This document shows positions 5,172-11,963 of a stretch of DNA of 11,980 nt, piece after piece. Position 1 is the first letter of the stretch. Each line of letters opens with the position of its first letter. Where the stretch lies: positions 70,636 through 82,615 of the forward strand of contig NZ_DKLM01000154.1 in NCBI RefSeq assembly GCF_002455975.1. The letters are read 5' to 3'. Made by a program: the position numbers and the translations under genes. The notes below the pieces were generated by a model. The model saw only the letters and a program-made list of their open reading frames with translations, made no database searches and had not been told where the DNA came from. The DNA is from Clostridium sp. UBA6640. Its GTDB lineage: Bacteria; Bacillota; Clostridia; Clostridiales; Clostridiaceae.

Positions 5172-6809
5172 TTATACTCTTACATTAATTATACTTAAAT
5201 CATTATCATCAAAAAATCCCCTACAATTTGATAATGTAAATTTTTCTATTTTTTCTTTAATGTTAACATTAAAGGCATATGAATTACAACTTAAATCTTC
5301 AATAAGCTTATATCTATAAGCCTCTAATATATCCATAAAATCCTTTTGTGAATGAATATCTATATTTATATAGTCATTATTTACATTAATAAATGCATCC
5401 ACTACTTCCATATTTAAAGTCCTTATACTTGTAGCAATTTTAATATTTCTAGAATCTATCTTTTTGCCTTTACCTCTCTCATCTTTAATTACGAGCTTAC
5501 AGTCATAATCTTGTTCTTTAATATTCATGGGCACATTTAAATAATAATAATCATTACTTAAAGTGTTAAAAACTTTAAAATCATGCATTTTACTTTCAAT
5601 AAGTTGCATTACTTTGTTAAATGTAGATGGACTATCTTCATTAGTCTTTATAAGTTGCATAATTCCATCTTTCATCATAGATACTTTTTCTTTTATCTCA
5701 CTTTTGACTATATCAGAAGTAGGAATTTTTAATTTTAAGTCTATATCTTTTTCGATAATTTTACTTTCTTTTATATCCTTATTAACTTTATCCTCTATGA
5801 TTTTATCTTCTTTTGAAGTAATAATCTCCTTTTCTCCTAAATTACTATCAATACTTTCATTTTCATTTTTAACTAAAAGATTTTTTTCATTAATAATAGA
5901 CTTAGTATTTATTCCTTTATTTGATACTTCTTCCCCTTGTAAAGTAATATCTTTTACAGTATTATCAAAACTCCCATTTTTTATTACCTTGTTTTCCCTA
6001 TCTAAGGATGTTAGCGATTTATCCTCAATATCTCTCTCCTTAAAAATTTTATTATCTATTGTTATATCTTTAGTCTCAATATTTAATGCTTCTAATGCTT
6101 CTTGAATATTTTTAGCTATTACTAAGTCTTCTTTATTAATATTATTGAAACTTTTTATATTTTCTTCTGTAATTGGTATGTTCTCTTCCTTCATCATTAG
6201 TAACGAGTTTAAATCTAAAGTCTTCAGGGAAGAAAAAAAGTTCTTTAAAGTGTTTTTAACCATGACTCCATTTTCACTATTAGGTTCTATATTTTTTGCC
6301 GCTAAATACTTTTCTATAAAATTATCTTCTTCTTTAGGTGTTGTATTTATTTTATTAGTGAAGTCGACTATAGTTTTAACCTCATCAAAATTTTCTTGAG
6401 TTAACGTAATATTAAATTTAAGCATTTCCTTTAATATATACTCATCACCTTTTGAAATTTTTAATCCTAAGTTTTTTATTACTTCTTCTAATATGCTTTT
6501 GCTTTCTAAAGGTATTAAGGCTTCTAGCGGTTTGCTATCCCCACCTAATACTAAAGTTAATTTTCCTTCGCTGAAATCATCTACTACAAATTTTAATAAA
6601 TAATTTTCTAACAGGGTATCCTCAATAAAACCATCTATTTTAGCAGGAAATTGTCTTCCATCTAGAAGTCTTATTACAACTTCACCACTTTCTTTATTGA
6701 TATTTAATATCCTTGCACTAAAGCTATCTCCCTTTCTGAAAGTAGTTTTATTAAAATCTTGCTGAGTAGCCTGATTTTGAACCATATTGATTTTCCAAAT
6801 ACCAGACAT
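5172..6809 (-). CDS. FliK/YlqG-like protein paired with the FlhB-C-like protein
   Basis: A 545-residue protein. Residues about 25-90 (RKGDSFSARILNINKESGEVVIRLLDGRQFPAKI) look like a beta-rich, OB-like domain. Two copies of a motif resembling L..(N/E)I..T.EN follow (125-145 and 203-222), as seen in clostridial hook-length-control-like proteins. Residues about 240-360 are a charged, low-complexity K/E/I/D/N linker. The C-terminus (about 420-520, YYYLNVPMNIKEQDYDCKLVIKD onward) resembles the FliK C-terminal hook-length-control fold. Bacillus ylqG-ylqH has the same order. The ATG has AAGGAG at good spacing. There is no signal peptide or membrane segment. FliK proteins contact the FlhB cytoplasmic domain, so a physical partnership with the next gene's product is a fair inference. 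Start and frame are firm; function is not. Confidence 0.75.
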   Translation of the reverse strand: MSGIWKINMVQNQATQQDFNKTTFRKGDSFSARILNINKESGEVVIRLLDGRQFPAKIDGFIEDTLLENYLLKFVVDDFSEGKLTLVLGGDSKPLEALIPLESKSILEEVIKNLGLKISKGDEYILKEMLKFNITLTQENFDEVKTIVDFTNKINTTPKEEDNFIEKYLAAKNIEPNSENGVMVKNTLKNFFSSLKTLDLNSLLMMKEENIPITEENIKSFNNINKEDLVIAKNIQEALEALNIETKDITIDNKIFKERDIEDKSLTSLDRENKVIKNGSFDNTVKDITLQGEEVSNKGINTKSIINEKNLLVKNENESIDSNLGEKEIITSKEDKIIEDKVNKDIKESKIIEKDIDLKLKIPTSDIVKSEIKEKVSMMKDGIMQLIKTNEDSPSTFNKVMQLIESKMHDFKVFNTLSNDYYYLNVPMNIKEQDYDCKLVIKDERGKGKKIDSRNIKIATSIRTLNMEVVDAFINVNNDYINIDIHSQKDFMDILEAYRYKLIEDLSCNSYAFNVNIKEKIEKFTLSNCRGFFDDNDLSIINVRV

Positions 6810-6890
6810 AATATCTCTCCTTAAAGGTATCTATATTTACTTTAATTATCGTAAAGAATTTATATTTATTGATAACATAAAGCAAAGCTT

Positions 6891-7172
6891 TTATAATATT
6901 TCTGTTTCTATGTCCTCGATATTAGCCTCGCAATTTTTTTCTATATAATCTATAACCTTTTGTAATATGCTATCACCATGGCTGCTGCTACTACTCACTG
7001 CTGCAATTCCAATTACTATAGTTTGATGTATATCTTGATTTTCTACCTCTGCAATAGACACATTGAACTTATGTTTTACCTTATCTATTATACTTTTAAC
7101 AATCATTCGTTTTTCTTTTAATGAGTGTACCCAAGGTGCACCTAATTTTATTTTTGCTATAGCTATAATCAT
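6891..7172 (-). CDS. DUF503 family protein (YlxP-like)
   Basis: A 93-residue protein, the usual family length. The hallmark SLKEKR (17-22) is followed by FNVSIAEVENQDIHQTIVIGIAAVS (36-60). In many Firmicutes the gene lies in the nusA-infB-rbfA cluster and has been tied to ribosome function; here it is apart from that cluster. The start is ATG at 7172, with AGGAG upstream at good spacing. An ATG at 7208 would add 12 residues of unrelated sequence and has no site. A serine run (60-64) precedes HGDS. It heads the run of genes down to the metallophosphoesterase, with an 81-bp gap before the FliK-like gene. An 18-bp dyad lies about 60 bp upstream. Confidence 0.9.
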   Translation of the reverse strand: MIIAIAKIKLGAPWVHSLKEKRMIVKSIIDKVKHKFNVSIAEVENQDIHQTIVIGIAAVSSSSSHGDSILQKVIDYIEKNCEANIEDIETEIL

Positions 7173-7234
7173 AATAATATCTCCTATAAATAAATTTTCT
7201 TGAATCATTTAAAATAGTATTTAAAGATAATGTA

Positions 7235-7273
7235 TCATAATTTGTTAATAATGATATTATTAACAAATTATGA
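7235..7273. promoter_or_regulatory. Near-perfect 18-bp dyad upstream of the DUF503 gene
   Basis: TCATAATTTGTTAATAAT (7235-7252) and its exact complement (7256-7273) flank a 3-nt centre. A possible minus-strand promoter, TTAACA - 17 nt - TTTAAA, has its -35 inside the right-to-left arm, so the dyad could be a repressor or activator site. No T-run follows on the minus strand, which argues against a terminator. Confidence 0.55.
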
Positions 7274-7372
7274 AGAAAAATATAATCTCATATTCACTAA
7301 TGATTTCTTTAAAGTACCTAAATATATTATTTATGTTCTAATAATTACTATTCCTTTTTATTATAATATAAA

Positions 7373-7403
7373 AAGGTCTCCTGATTTTCATCAGCGAGAC
7401 CTT
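7373..7403 (-). terminator. Strong intrinsic terminator of the FMN-binding gene
   Basis: On the minus strand AAGGTCTC pairs with GAGACCTT, and CTGAT/ATCAG continues the stem past a single-base bulge, 13 bp in all with a 4-nt loop. Five T follow. It begins 16 nt after the stop of the gene at 7420-7767 and closes the respiratory module. Confidence 0.9.
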
Positions 7404-7419
7404 ATACAATTCTTTTTAT

Positions 7420-7767
7420 CTATTTTGCTTGATCTAAAGCGTTATTTATAGCTTCTAAAACACCATTGCTTGATGCTGTTGCTCCTGAAACAGCTTCTAC
7501 TTTATCTGTACTTTGCTTTTCTTTAACCGTTTTGATTATTTCTTCTATAGCGTTGTCTCCAAGACCTTCTGTTTCTTTTTGCTCAACAACTTTAATATCT
7601 TCTATTTTTCCATCTTTAACTTCTACAGATACTTTTATATCATTTTTAAATCCTTTTCCAACACCTTCATGGATTCCGTCTTTATAAGCTACTTCTTTAC
7701 TTCCACATCCTACTAATATCCCCATTGTTAATATTGATGATAATAATACGCTTGCTACTTTTTTCAT
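7420..7767 (-). CDS. FMN-binding domain lipoprotein
   Basis: A 115-residue exported lipoprotein. A basic, hydrophobic signal ends in the lipobox ILVGC with Cys21 as the lipidated residue. Residues about 27-113 form one FMN_bind domain (YKDGIHEGVGKGF, then VSVEVKDGKIEDIKVVEQKETEGLG). It ends in VEAVSGATASS (90-100), the motif whose AT threonine (Thr97) receives FMN by a phosphoester bond from the flavin transferase ApbE. It should carry covalent FMN on the outer membrane face and pass electrons. It lacks a catalytic domain, so the flavoprotein encoded 215 bp upstream is the natural partner. In many bacteria the two domains are fused. The ATG has AAGGAGG upstream. It has its own promoter and ends at a strong terminator. 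ApbE is not in the window. Confidence 0.92.
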   Translation of the reverse strand: MKKVASVLLSSILTMGILVGCGSKEVAYKDGIHEGVGKGFKNDIKVSVEVKDGKIEDIKVVEQKETEGLGDNAIEEIIKTVKEKQSTDKVEAVSGATASSNGVLEAINNALDQAK

Positions 7768-7858
7768 TTCAAATTCCTCCTTAGTGATATTAAATTTTCA
7801 ATGCAAATAACTACCAATATCACATATTAAAATTATTCTTTGATAATCTCTCTCAATA

Positions 7859-7887
7859 AATATACCATAATTTTTCTACATTGTATA
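7859..7887 (-). promoter_or_regulatory. Putative promoter of the FMN-binding lipoprotein gene
   Basis: On the minus strand TATACA (7887-7882), a 17-nt spacer ending in TGG, and TATATT (7864-7859) form a 4/6 and 5/6 match with an extended -10. It lies 92 bp before the start codon, giving the lipoprotein gene its own promoter within the 215-bp gap. Confidence 0.5.
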
Positions 7888-7899
7888 CAGTTTGTTTTT
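7888..7899 (-). promoter_or_regulatory. A-rich box abutting the -35 (candidate regulator site)
   Basis: AAAAACAAACTG on the minus strand lies directly upstream of the -35. It matches 9 of 12 bases of the repeated box AAGAACAAAATA found in the same position before the reductase gene. Its shared placement is the main support; the region is A-rich, so chance is possible. Confidence 0.3.
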
Positions 7900-7982
7900 A
7901 ACTCATTTTACTCATAGTTTTCCATAATGCTCCATTATAAAATCAATGCATATCTAAAATAATTATTTTTTATTTTATAGTA

Positions 7983-9398
7983 TTATTTTAAATTTTTTGC
8001 TGCAGTTTGTCCTGCTCTTCTTCCATAAACTATTATATCTGCTAGTGCATTTCCACCAAGCCTATTTCCGCCATGAACTCCTCCTGTAACCTCTCCTGCT
8101 GCATAAAATCCTGGTATAACTTGTCCGTCTTCTCCGATTACTTCTCCATTAGTGTTGATTTTAACTCCACCCATAGTATGATGAACTGCTGGTGTAACTT
8201 CAATTGCATAGAATTTCGGACTTTCTAAGCTAATTGCCATATCAGTTCTTTGGAATTCTGTATCGTTATTAGCTTTTTGTGCTTTGTTATATGTTTCAAT
8301 AGTTGTAGTTAAATTAGTTTTATCAATATCTAATTTTTCAGCTAATTCTTCTATAGAGTTTGCCTCAGTAACTAAATCCATACTAAAATATTCTTCTATA
8401 GCTTTTAATCCTTTTCTCAATTCTTCATCAAAAAATAAGTATCCAACCTTATCTTTTTGATCTAATATCGCTTTTGAAACAACATCTCTAGTTAATAATT
8501 CATTAATAAATCTTTTACCATCTTTATTTATAAGTATTGCACCATTACCTCTTACTGCTTCAGTAATCATAATGCCTTTTCCTGGAACTACAGTTGGGTG
8601 AGTTTGTATTTCACTCATATCTACAAAATCAGCACCTACTTTTTTAGCTAATGCAATTCCATCTCCAGTAGCCCCTGGATGATTTGTTGTATCAAATCCT
8701 TCTAGCTCAGCTTTATTTTCTACAACCATTTCTTTATTAGCTGAAAATCCTCCAGCAGTTAATATAACACTTTTAGTAGCTATTGTGTATTCTTTACCTT
8801 CTTTATTCGTAGCTTTAACAGCTGAAATCTTTCCTTCTTTATCTTTAACTATTTCAATAGCCTCATTCATCGTTCTAATATCAATTTTTTTATCCTCTGA
8901 AACCGCCTTTAAGGTTGAAATTATATTAGGTCCTACTGCTGATCCCCCTGCTGGTCTATGGATCCTTCTAACTGAGGCTCCTCCTGCTGCTCCAACATCT
9001 GATAAATCAGCACCTAAACTTTCTAACCATTCAACAGTATCTTTTGCTTCTTCAGTTAATACTTTAACTAACTCTTCATTATTCTTATCGTATCCACCTT
9101 TCATAGTATCTTTAAAGAATAATTCAGCACTATCTTCAATTCCAGCTTCTTCTTGAGCTTTTGTTCCAGCGGCATTCAATCCACCTGTAGCACGAGTTGT
9201 ATATCCTCCAACCATAGGCATCTTTTCTAAAACAACAATTTTAGCTCCACTTTCCTGTGCTTCGACAGCCGCTGCAAGACCTGCCCCACCTGCCCCTATA
9301 ATAACAATATCTGCACTTTCTCCACTACTTTGGCAACCAACTAATAACGGAATAGCAATTATAGCTGTCATTGCTAAAGCTAATATCTTCTTTTTCAT
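7983..9398 (-). CDS. Lipoprotein flavoprotein reductase, fumarate reductase-like
   Basis: A 471-residue exported flavoprotein of the fumarate/urocanate reductase (FAD_binding_2) superfamily. The signal ends in LLVGC with lipidated Cys22. The FAD-binding site is IVIIGAGGAGLAAAVEA (31-47) with Glu58 and MVGGYTTRATGG. Residues matching the Shewanella fumarate reductase (FccA) active site are present: His267 (QTHPT), Thr279, Glu280 and Arg283 (ITEAVRG), Arg304 (LLTRD, the proton-donor arginine), His406/407 (VHHTMGG) and Arg446 (GGNRLGGNAL). It should reduce fumarate or a similar unsaturated acid outside the membrane, with FAD as cofactor. It has no heme or FMN domain of its own; the separate FMN lipoprotein probably feeds it electrons. 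Substrate is inferred; other acrylate-type acids remain possible. The ATG has an AGGGGGAAG site. No terminator follows, so readthrough into the FMN gene is possible. Confidence 0.92.
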   Translation of the reverse strand: MKKKILALAMTAIIAIPLLVGCQSSGESADIVIIGAGGAGLAAAVEAQESGAKIVVLEKMPMVGGYTTRATGGLNAAGTKAQEEAGIEDSAELFFKDTMKGGYDKNNEELVKVLTEEAKDTVEWLESLGADLSDVGAAGGASVRRIHRPAGGSAVGPNIISTLKAVSEDKKIDIRTMNEAIEIVKDKEGKISAVKATNKEGKEYTIATKSVILTAGGFSANKEMVVENKAELEGFDTTNHPGATGDGIALAKKVGADFVDMSEIQTHPTVVPGKGIMITEAVRGNGAILINKDGKRFINELLTRDVVSKAILDQKDKVGYLFFDEELRKGLKAIEEYFSMDLVTEANSIEELAEKLDIDKTNLTTTIETYNKAQKANNDTEFQRTDMAISLESPKFYAIEVTPAVHHTMGGVKINTNGEVIGEDGQVIPGFYAAGEVTGGVHGGNRLGGNALADIIVYGRRAGQTAAKNLK

Positions 9399-9433
9399 TT
9401 TACTTCCCCCTAACAGAAATTATCTATGGCTAG

Positions 9434-9462
9434 AGTATATTTGTTAAATAATAAACAATCAA
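9434..9462 (-). promoter_or_regulatory. Putative promoter of the reductase gene
   Basis: On the minus strand TTGATT (9462-9457), a 17-nt spacer and TATACT (9439-9434) match sigma-A consensus 4/6 and 5/6. It fits in the 77-bp gap after the response regulator gene, 35 bp before the reductase start. Confidence 0.55.
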
Positions 9463-9492
9463 TATTTTGTTCTTATTAGTTATTTTGTTCTT
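9463..9492 (-). promoter_or_regulatory. Direct repeat upstream of the reductase promoter, candidate response-regulator site
   Basis: The 12-mer AAGAACAAAATA (minus strand) occurs exactly twice, at 9492-9481 and 9474-9463, with an 18-bp period. The downstream copy abuts the -35 TTGATT. The upstream copy lies in the last codons of the response regulator gene. Tandem sites next to a -35 are typical of class II activator binding. Confidence 0.45.
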
Positions 9493-10192
9493 TTTGGTCT
9501 GAAATCTTATATACATGACAAGGCCTGCCTATTTTCCCATATTCTAATTCAATATAAAGCCTGCCTTCTTTTAACATATATTCAAGATACCTTCTAACTG
9601 TAACCCTTGCCATACCTATGTTTTCAGAAAGTTCTTCTGCTGTAAAACAGAAGTGTGCATCATTGTTAATATAATTCCAAATCTGATTGTAAGTGCGAAT
9701 ATTCAGTCCTTTTGCTAACTCCATTTCTCTCTCATTCTCAGACGTATTTTTATAATTATCTTCATTATTTAGAACATATTGATCAATAGTTTTTTGTTCT
9801 ATAGAAATTACTTTATTAAAGGTTTCCATACGTTTTTTATAATTAGATAATGCCTCTTTAAATCTATCAAAAGTAAACGGCTTTATCAAATAATCTATTG
9901 CTCCATATCTAAAAGCTTCTTGTACAGCTTCAGAACTTCTATCAGCAGTAATCAATATTACATCACAACAAATACCATCATTTCTTATCCATCTAATAAA
10001 ATCTAATCCATTCCCCTTTGGAAGAAATATATCTAAAAGTACTAATTGTATTTTTTTACTTTCTATAATTCTTTTTGCTTCTTCTAAATTCCCCACTGCT
10101 CCACATAGTTTAAATCCTTGTAGTTTATTTAAAAACATTGAATTTATTTCTCTTACCATCGGATCGTCCTCTACAATTAAAACGTCAATCAT
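9476..10192 (-). CDS. CitB/DcuR-type response regulator
   Basis: A 238-residue response regulator. The receiver domain (1-120) has Asp9 and Asp10, the phospho-acceptor Asp54 (VLLDIFLPKGNG), Thr82 and Lys104 (KPF), so it should be active. A linker follows, then a C-terminal helix-turn-helix (about 184-206, TAEELSENIGMARVTVRRYLEYM), as in CitB, DcuR and DctR regulators of citrate and C4-dicarboxylate genes. The start is ATG at 10192. It overlaps the kinase stop as ATGA, and GGAGG lies 9 nt upstream; a longer frame back to 10231 would run through kinase codons. Translational coupling to the kinase is evident. The likely target is the reductase promoter just downstream. Confidence 0.93.
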   Translation of the reverse strand: MIDVLIVEDDPMVREINSMFLNKLQGFKLCGAVGNLEEAKRIIESKKIQLVLLDIFLPKGNGLDFIRWIRNDGICCDVILITADRSSEAVQEAFRYGAIDYLIKPFTFDRFKEALSNYKKRMETFNKVISIEQKTIDQYVLNNEDNYKNTSENEREMELAKGLNIRTYNQIWNYINNDAHFCFTAEELSENIGMARVTVRRYLEYMLKEGRLYIELEYGKIGRPCHVYKISDQKEQNN

Positions 10193-11763
10193 TTTAAATA
10201 TCCTCCTCTGCTTGGAATTGTTACATACCAAGTAGTCTTTTCATCACTAGTAAAATATATATTACCATCTATCTCTTTTATTATTTTCAATATGTTATAA
10301 AGTCCATGTCCTCTATCACCAAGTTTCGTTGTAAAACCCTGATTAAATATTTTATCCTCTATATCTTTTGGTATCTTATCTCCATTATTACTTATTTCTA
10401 TTTGAATCTCTTTGTCACTTTCAATTATAAATAATGTTATTTTAGCATTTTCTTTTCCAATAACTGCATCAATAGAATTTTCAATCAAATTTCCTAATAT
10501 AATTGCAAACTCATCTATTGTTATACCCTTAGGAATTTCTTTCAGTTCACAGCTCTGATCAATCTCAAAATCTATCCTTGCTTCAGATGCTTTATTATAT
10601 TTTGCTAATATTAGCCCAGCTATAACAGGTTCTTTAATTTTATTATTTAATATATCTAAAATATGAGTTCTCGCCTTTGCAGTATTATGTATAAACTCTA
10701 AGGCTTTCTTATATTCCTCTAGTTGAATAAGTCCTGAAATAGTATGGAGCTTATTCATAAATTCATGATTTTGTGCCCTTAAAGACCACATAAGCTTTTT
10801 AATTCCTGTAAGCTCTTCGGCCATAAGTTTAACCGTGGTAAAGTCTTGAAAAGTCACAATAGAACCTATAATACTACCTTCATTGTTAGTAATAGGATAA
10901 TAATTACTAATAATTGTTTTTCCTAAAGGAAGTTTTTCTTCTACATTTGTAATAGGTAGTCCACCTTTTAATACTATTTTTAATCTATTAAAATATTTGA
11001 TTTCATTTAAAGTTCTTCCCACATATTTTTCCTCATCCAAAAATTCTCTAGCATTTTTATTTACTACTGTTATTACCCCTTCTTTATTTGAAGCTATTAT
11101 TCCCTCATTCATACTTTCTAAAATTGCTTCTCTTTCGCTAAGTACCCAAGTTATTTCATCAGGTTCAAGTCCAAAAATAGACTTTTTAATGCTGTGAGAA
11201 ATAATAATAGCTCCTACGATTCCTATTATAAGACCTATAATTACATAGGGAAGAAAATTTATCATTAAATCTGTGTATTCGTCATTAAAACTCCCTAAGA
11301 ATAATCCTACACAAACGGCACCAACTTGCTTTCCATCTCTATATATAGGTGTAAAAGCCTTAATAGATTTATCTATATCTTCAATTGTATCTGTAGTAAT
11401 ATAACTTCGTCCTTTGGATAATACAATATTTTCTTTCTCATTAATAAAAACTTTCCCTAAGCTTTCTGTAAGATAGTGAGAATATGCAATACCTCTCATA
11501 TCCATCACTACAATAAATTGACCTCTTGTTTTAAGCCTTAAGGTTTCTATTCTAGGCTGTATTTTATAAATTCCTTTTTCCATTCCTACATTATCTATAA
11601 CTACTTCCATAGCTGCAACTGAGGTAGCCATATTCATAACAGCCTTACCTTTTTCTTCTTTTAATATCATCTTGGAATAATTCATAAAAAAATAAGTTAC
11701 AATAATTAAGGTAAAACATATAATACTCGTTACTAAAATTATCATTTTATTTTGAAGTTTCAT
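10189..11763 (-). CDS. CitA/DcuS-type sensor histidine kinase
   Basis: A 524-residue membrane kinase. A transmembrane helix (about 8-27) precedes an extracytoplasmic PAS-like sensor (30-165), then a second helix (170-190). A cytoplasmic PAS domain (about 210-315) follows. The phosphorylation helix MWSLRAQNHEFMNKLHTISGLIQL (325-348) carries the likely phospho-acceptor His333. The ATPase domain has an N box (NLIENSIDA, 425-433), NNGDKIP (459-465) and GHGLYN (485-490). Family members sense citrate, fumarate, malate or succinate. In the sensor, the position of DcuS Arg107 is Ala93 and that of Arg147 is Lys135; His96, Phe106 and Phe137 are kept. The ligand may therefore differ. I chose ATG at 11763 because GGTGA lies 7 nt upstream; an ATG four codons earlier (11775) has no site. 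Confidence 0.92.
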   Translation of the reverse strand: MKLQNKMIILVTSIICFTLIIVTYFFMNYSKMILKEEKGKAVMNMATSVAAMEVVIDNVGMEKGIYKIQPRIETLRLKTRGQFIVVMDMRGIAYSHYLTESLGKVFINEKENIVLSKGRSYITTDTIEDIDKSIKAFTPIYRDGKQVGAVCVGLFLGSFNDEYTDLMINFLPYVIIGLIIGIVGAIIISHSIKKSIFGLEPDEITWVLSEREAILESMNEGIIASNKEGVITVVNKNAREFLDEEKYVGRTLNEIKYFNRLKIVLKGGLPITNVEEKLPLGKTIISNYYPITNNEGSIIGSIVTFQDFTTVKLMAEELTGIKKLMWSLRAQNHEFMNKLHTISGLIQLEEYKKALEFIHNTAKARTHILDILNNKIKEPVIAGLILAKYNKASEARIDFEIDQSCELKEIPKGITIDEFAIILGNLIENSIDAVIGKENAKITLFIIESDKEIQIEISNNGDKIPKDIEDKIFNQGFTTKLGDRGHGLYNILKIIKEIDGNIYFTSDEKTTWYVTIPSRGGYLK

Positions 11764-11841
11764 CAAAATCACCATTATTTATAGATAAGCTACTCTAAAA
11801 TTTAATGTATGTCTGAATATAAGTTATAGTTTGATATATTA

Positions 11842-11880
11842 ATTCACAACTTAGATTAATGCACAATTCACAATGCACAG
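11842..11880. repeat. Short interspersed direct repeats
   Basis: ATTCACAA (11842, 11866) and AATGCACA (11858, 11872) each occur twice within 40 bases. ATTCACAA also occurs twice at 4041-4062. The layout resembles simple interspersed repeats I recall from clostridial intergenic regions; that resemblance is from memory. Confidence 0.4.
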
Positions 11881-11888
11881 TTAAGGAT

Positions 11889-11915
11889 GAAATTATTTTT
11901 AGGCAAAATAATTTC
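11889..11915. repeat. Inverted repeat with 11-bp arms
   Basis: GAAATTATTTT (11889-11899) and AAAATAATTTC (11905-11915) pair perfectly around the loop TAGGC. The stem is AT-rich and three T follow on the plus strand. It may be part of the repeat cluster rather than a terminator. Confidence 0.5.
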
Positions 11916-11930
11916 TTTAAACATATCTTT

Positions 11931-11955
11931 GACTAGCAATTTTATATTGCTAGTC
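11931..11955. repeat. Inverted repeat with 10-bp arms
   Basis: GACTAGCAAT (11931-11940) and ATTGCTAGTC (11946-11955) pair around a 5-nt loop. No T-run follows on either strand, so it does not read as a plain intrinsic terminator by itself. Confidence 0.55.
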
Positions 11956-11963
11956 TTGAAAAA

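Noticed and set aside
5563..6105. Long plus-strand open frame of 180 codons
   Set aside because: It lies antisense to the low-complexity K/E/I/D-rich linker of the FliK-like gene. Its Ser/Leu/Ile-rich product mirrors that composition, and no ribosome-binding site or family motif is visible.
7230..7451. Plus-strand open frame of 73 codons
   Set aside because: It covers the 18-bp dyad, the minus-strand terminator and the end of the FMN-binding gene. No ribosome-binding site is seen and the composition is intergenic.
7956..7969. Palindrome AAAATAATTATTTT after the reductase stop
   Set aside because: It consists only of A and T with no T-tract or GC core, so it is expected by chance in this DNA and is not called a terminator.
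8785..9156. Plus-strand open frame of 123 codons
   Set aside because: It is antisense to the well-supported reductase gene, with no start context and no recognisable domain.
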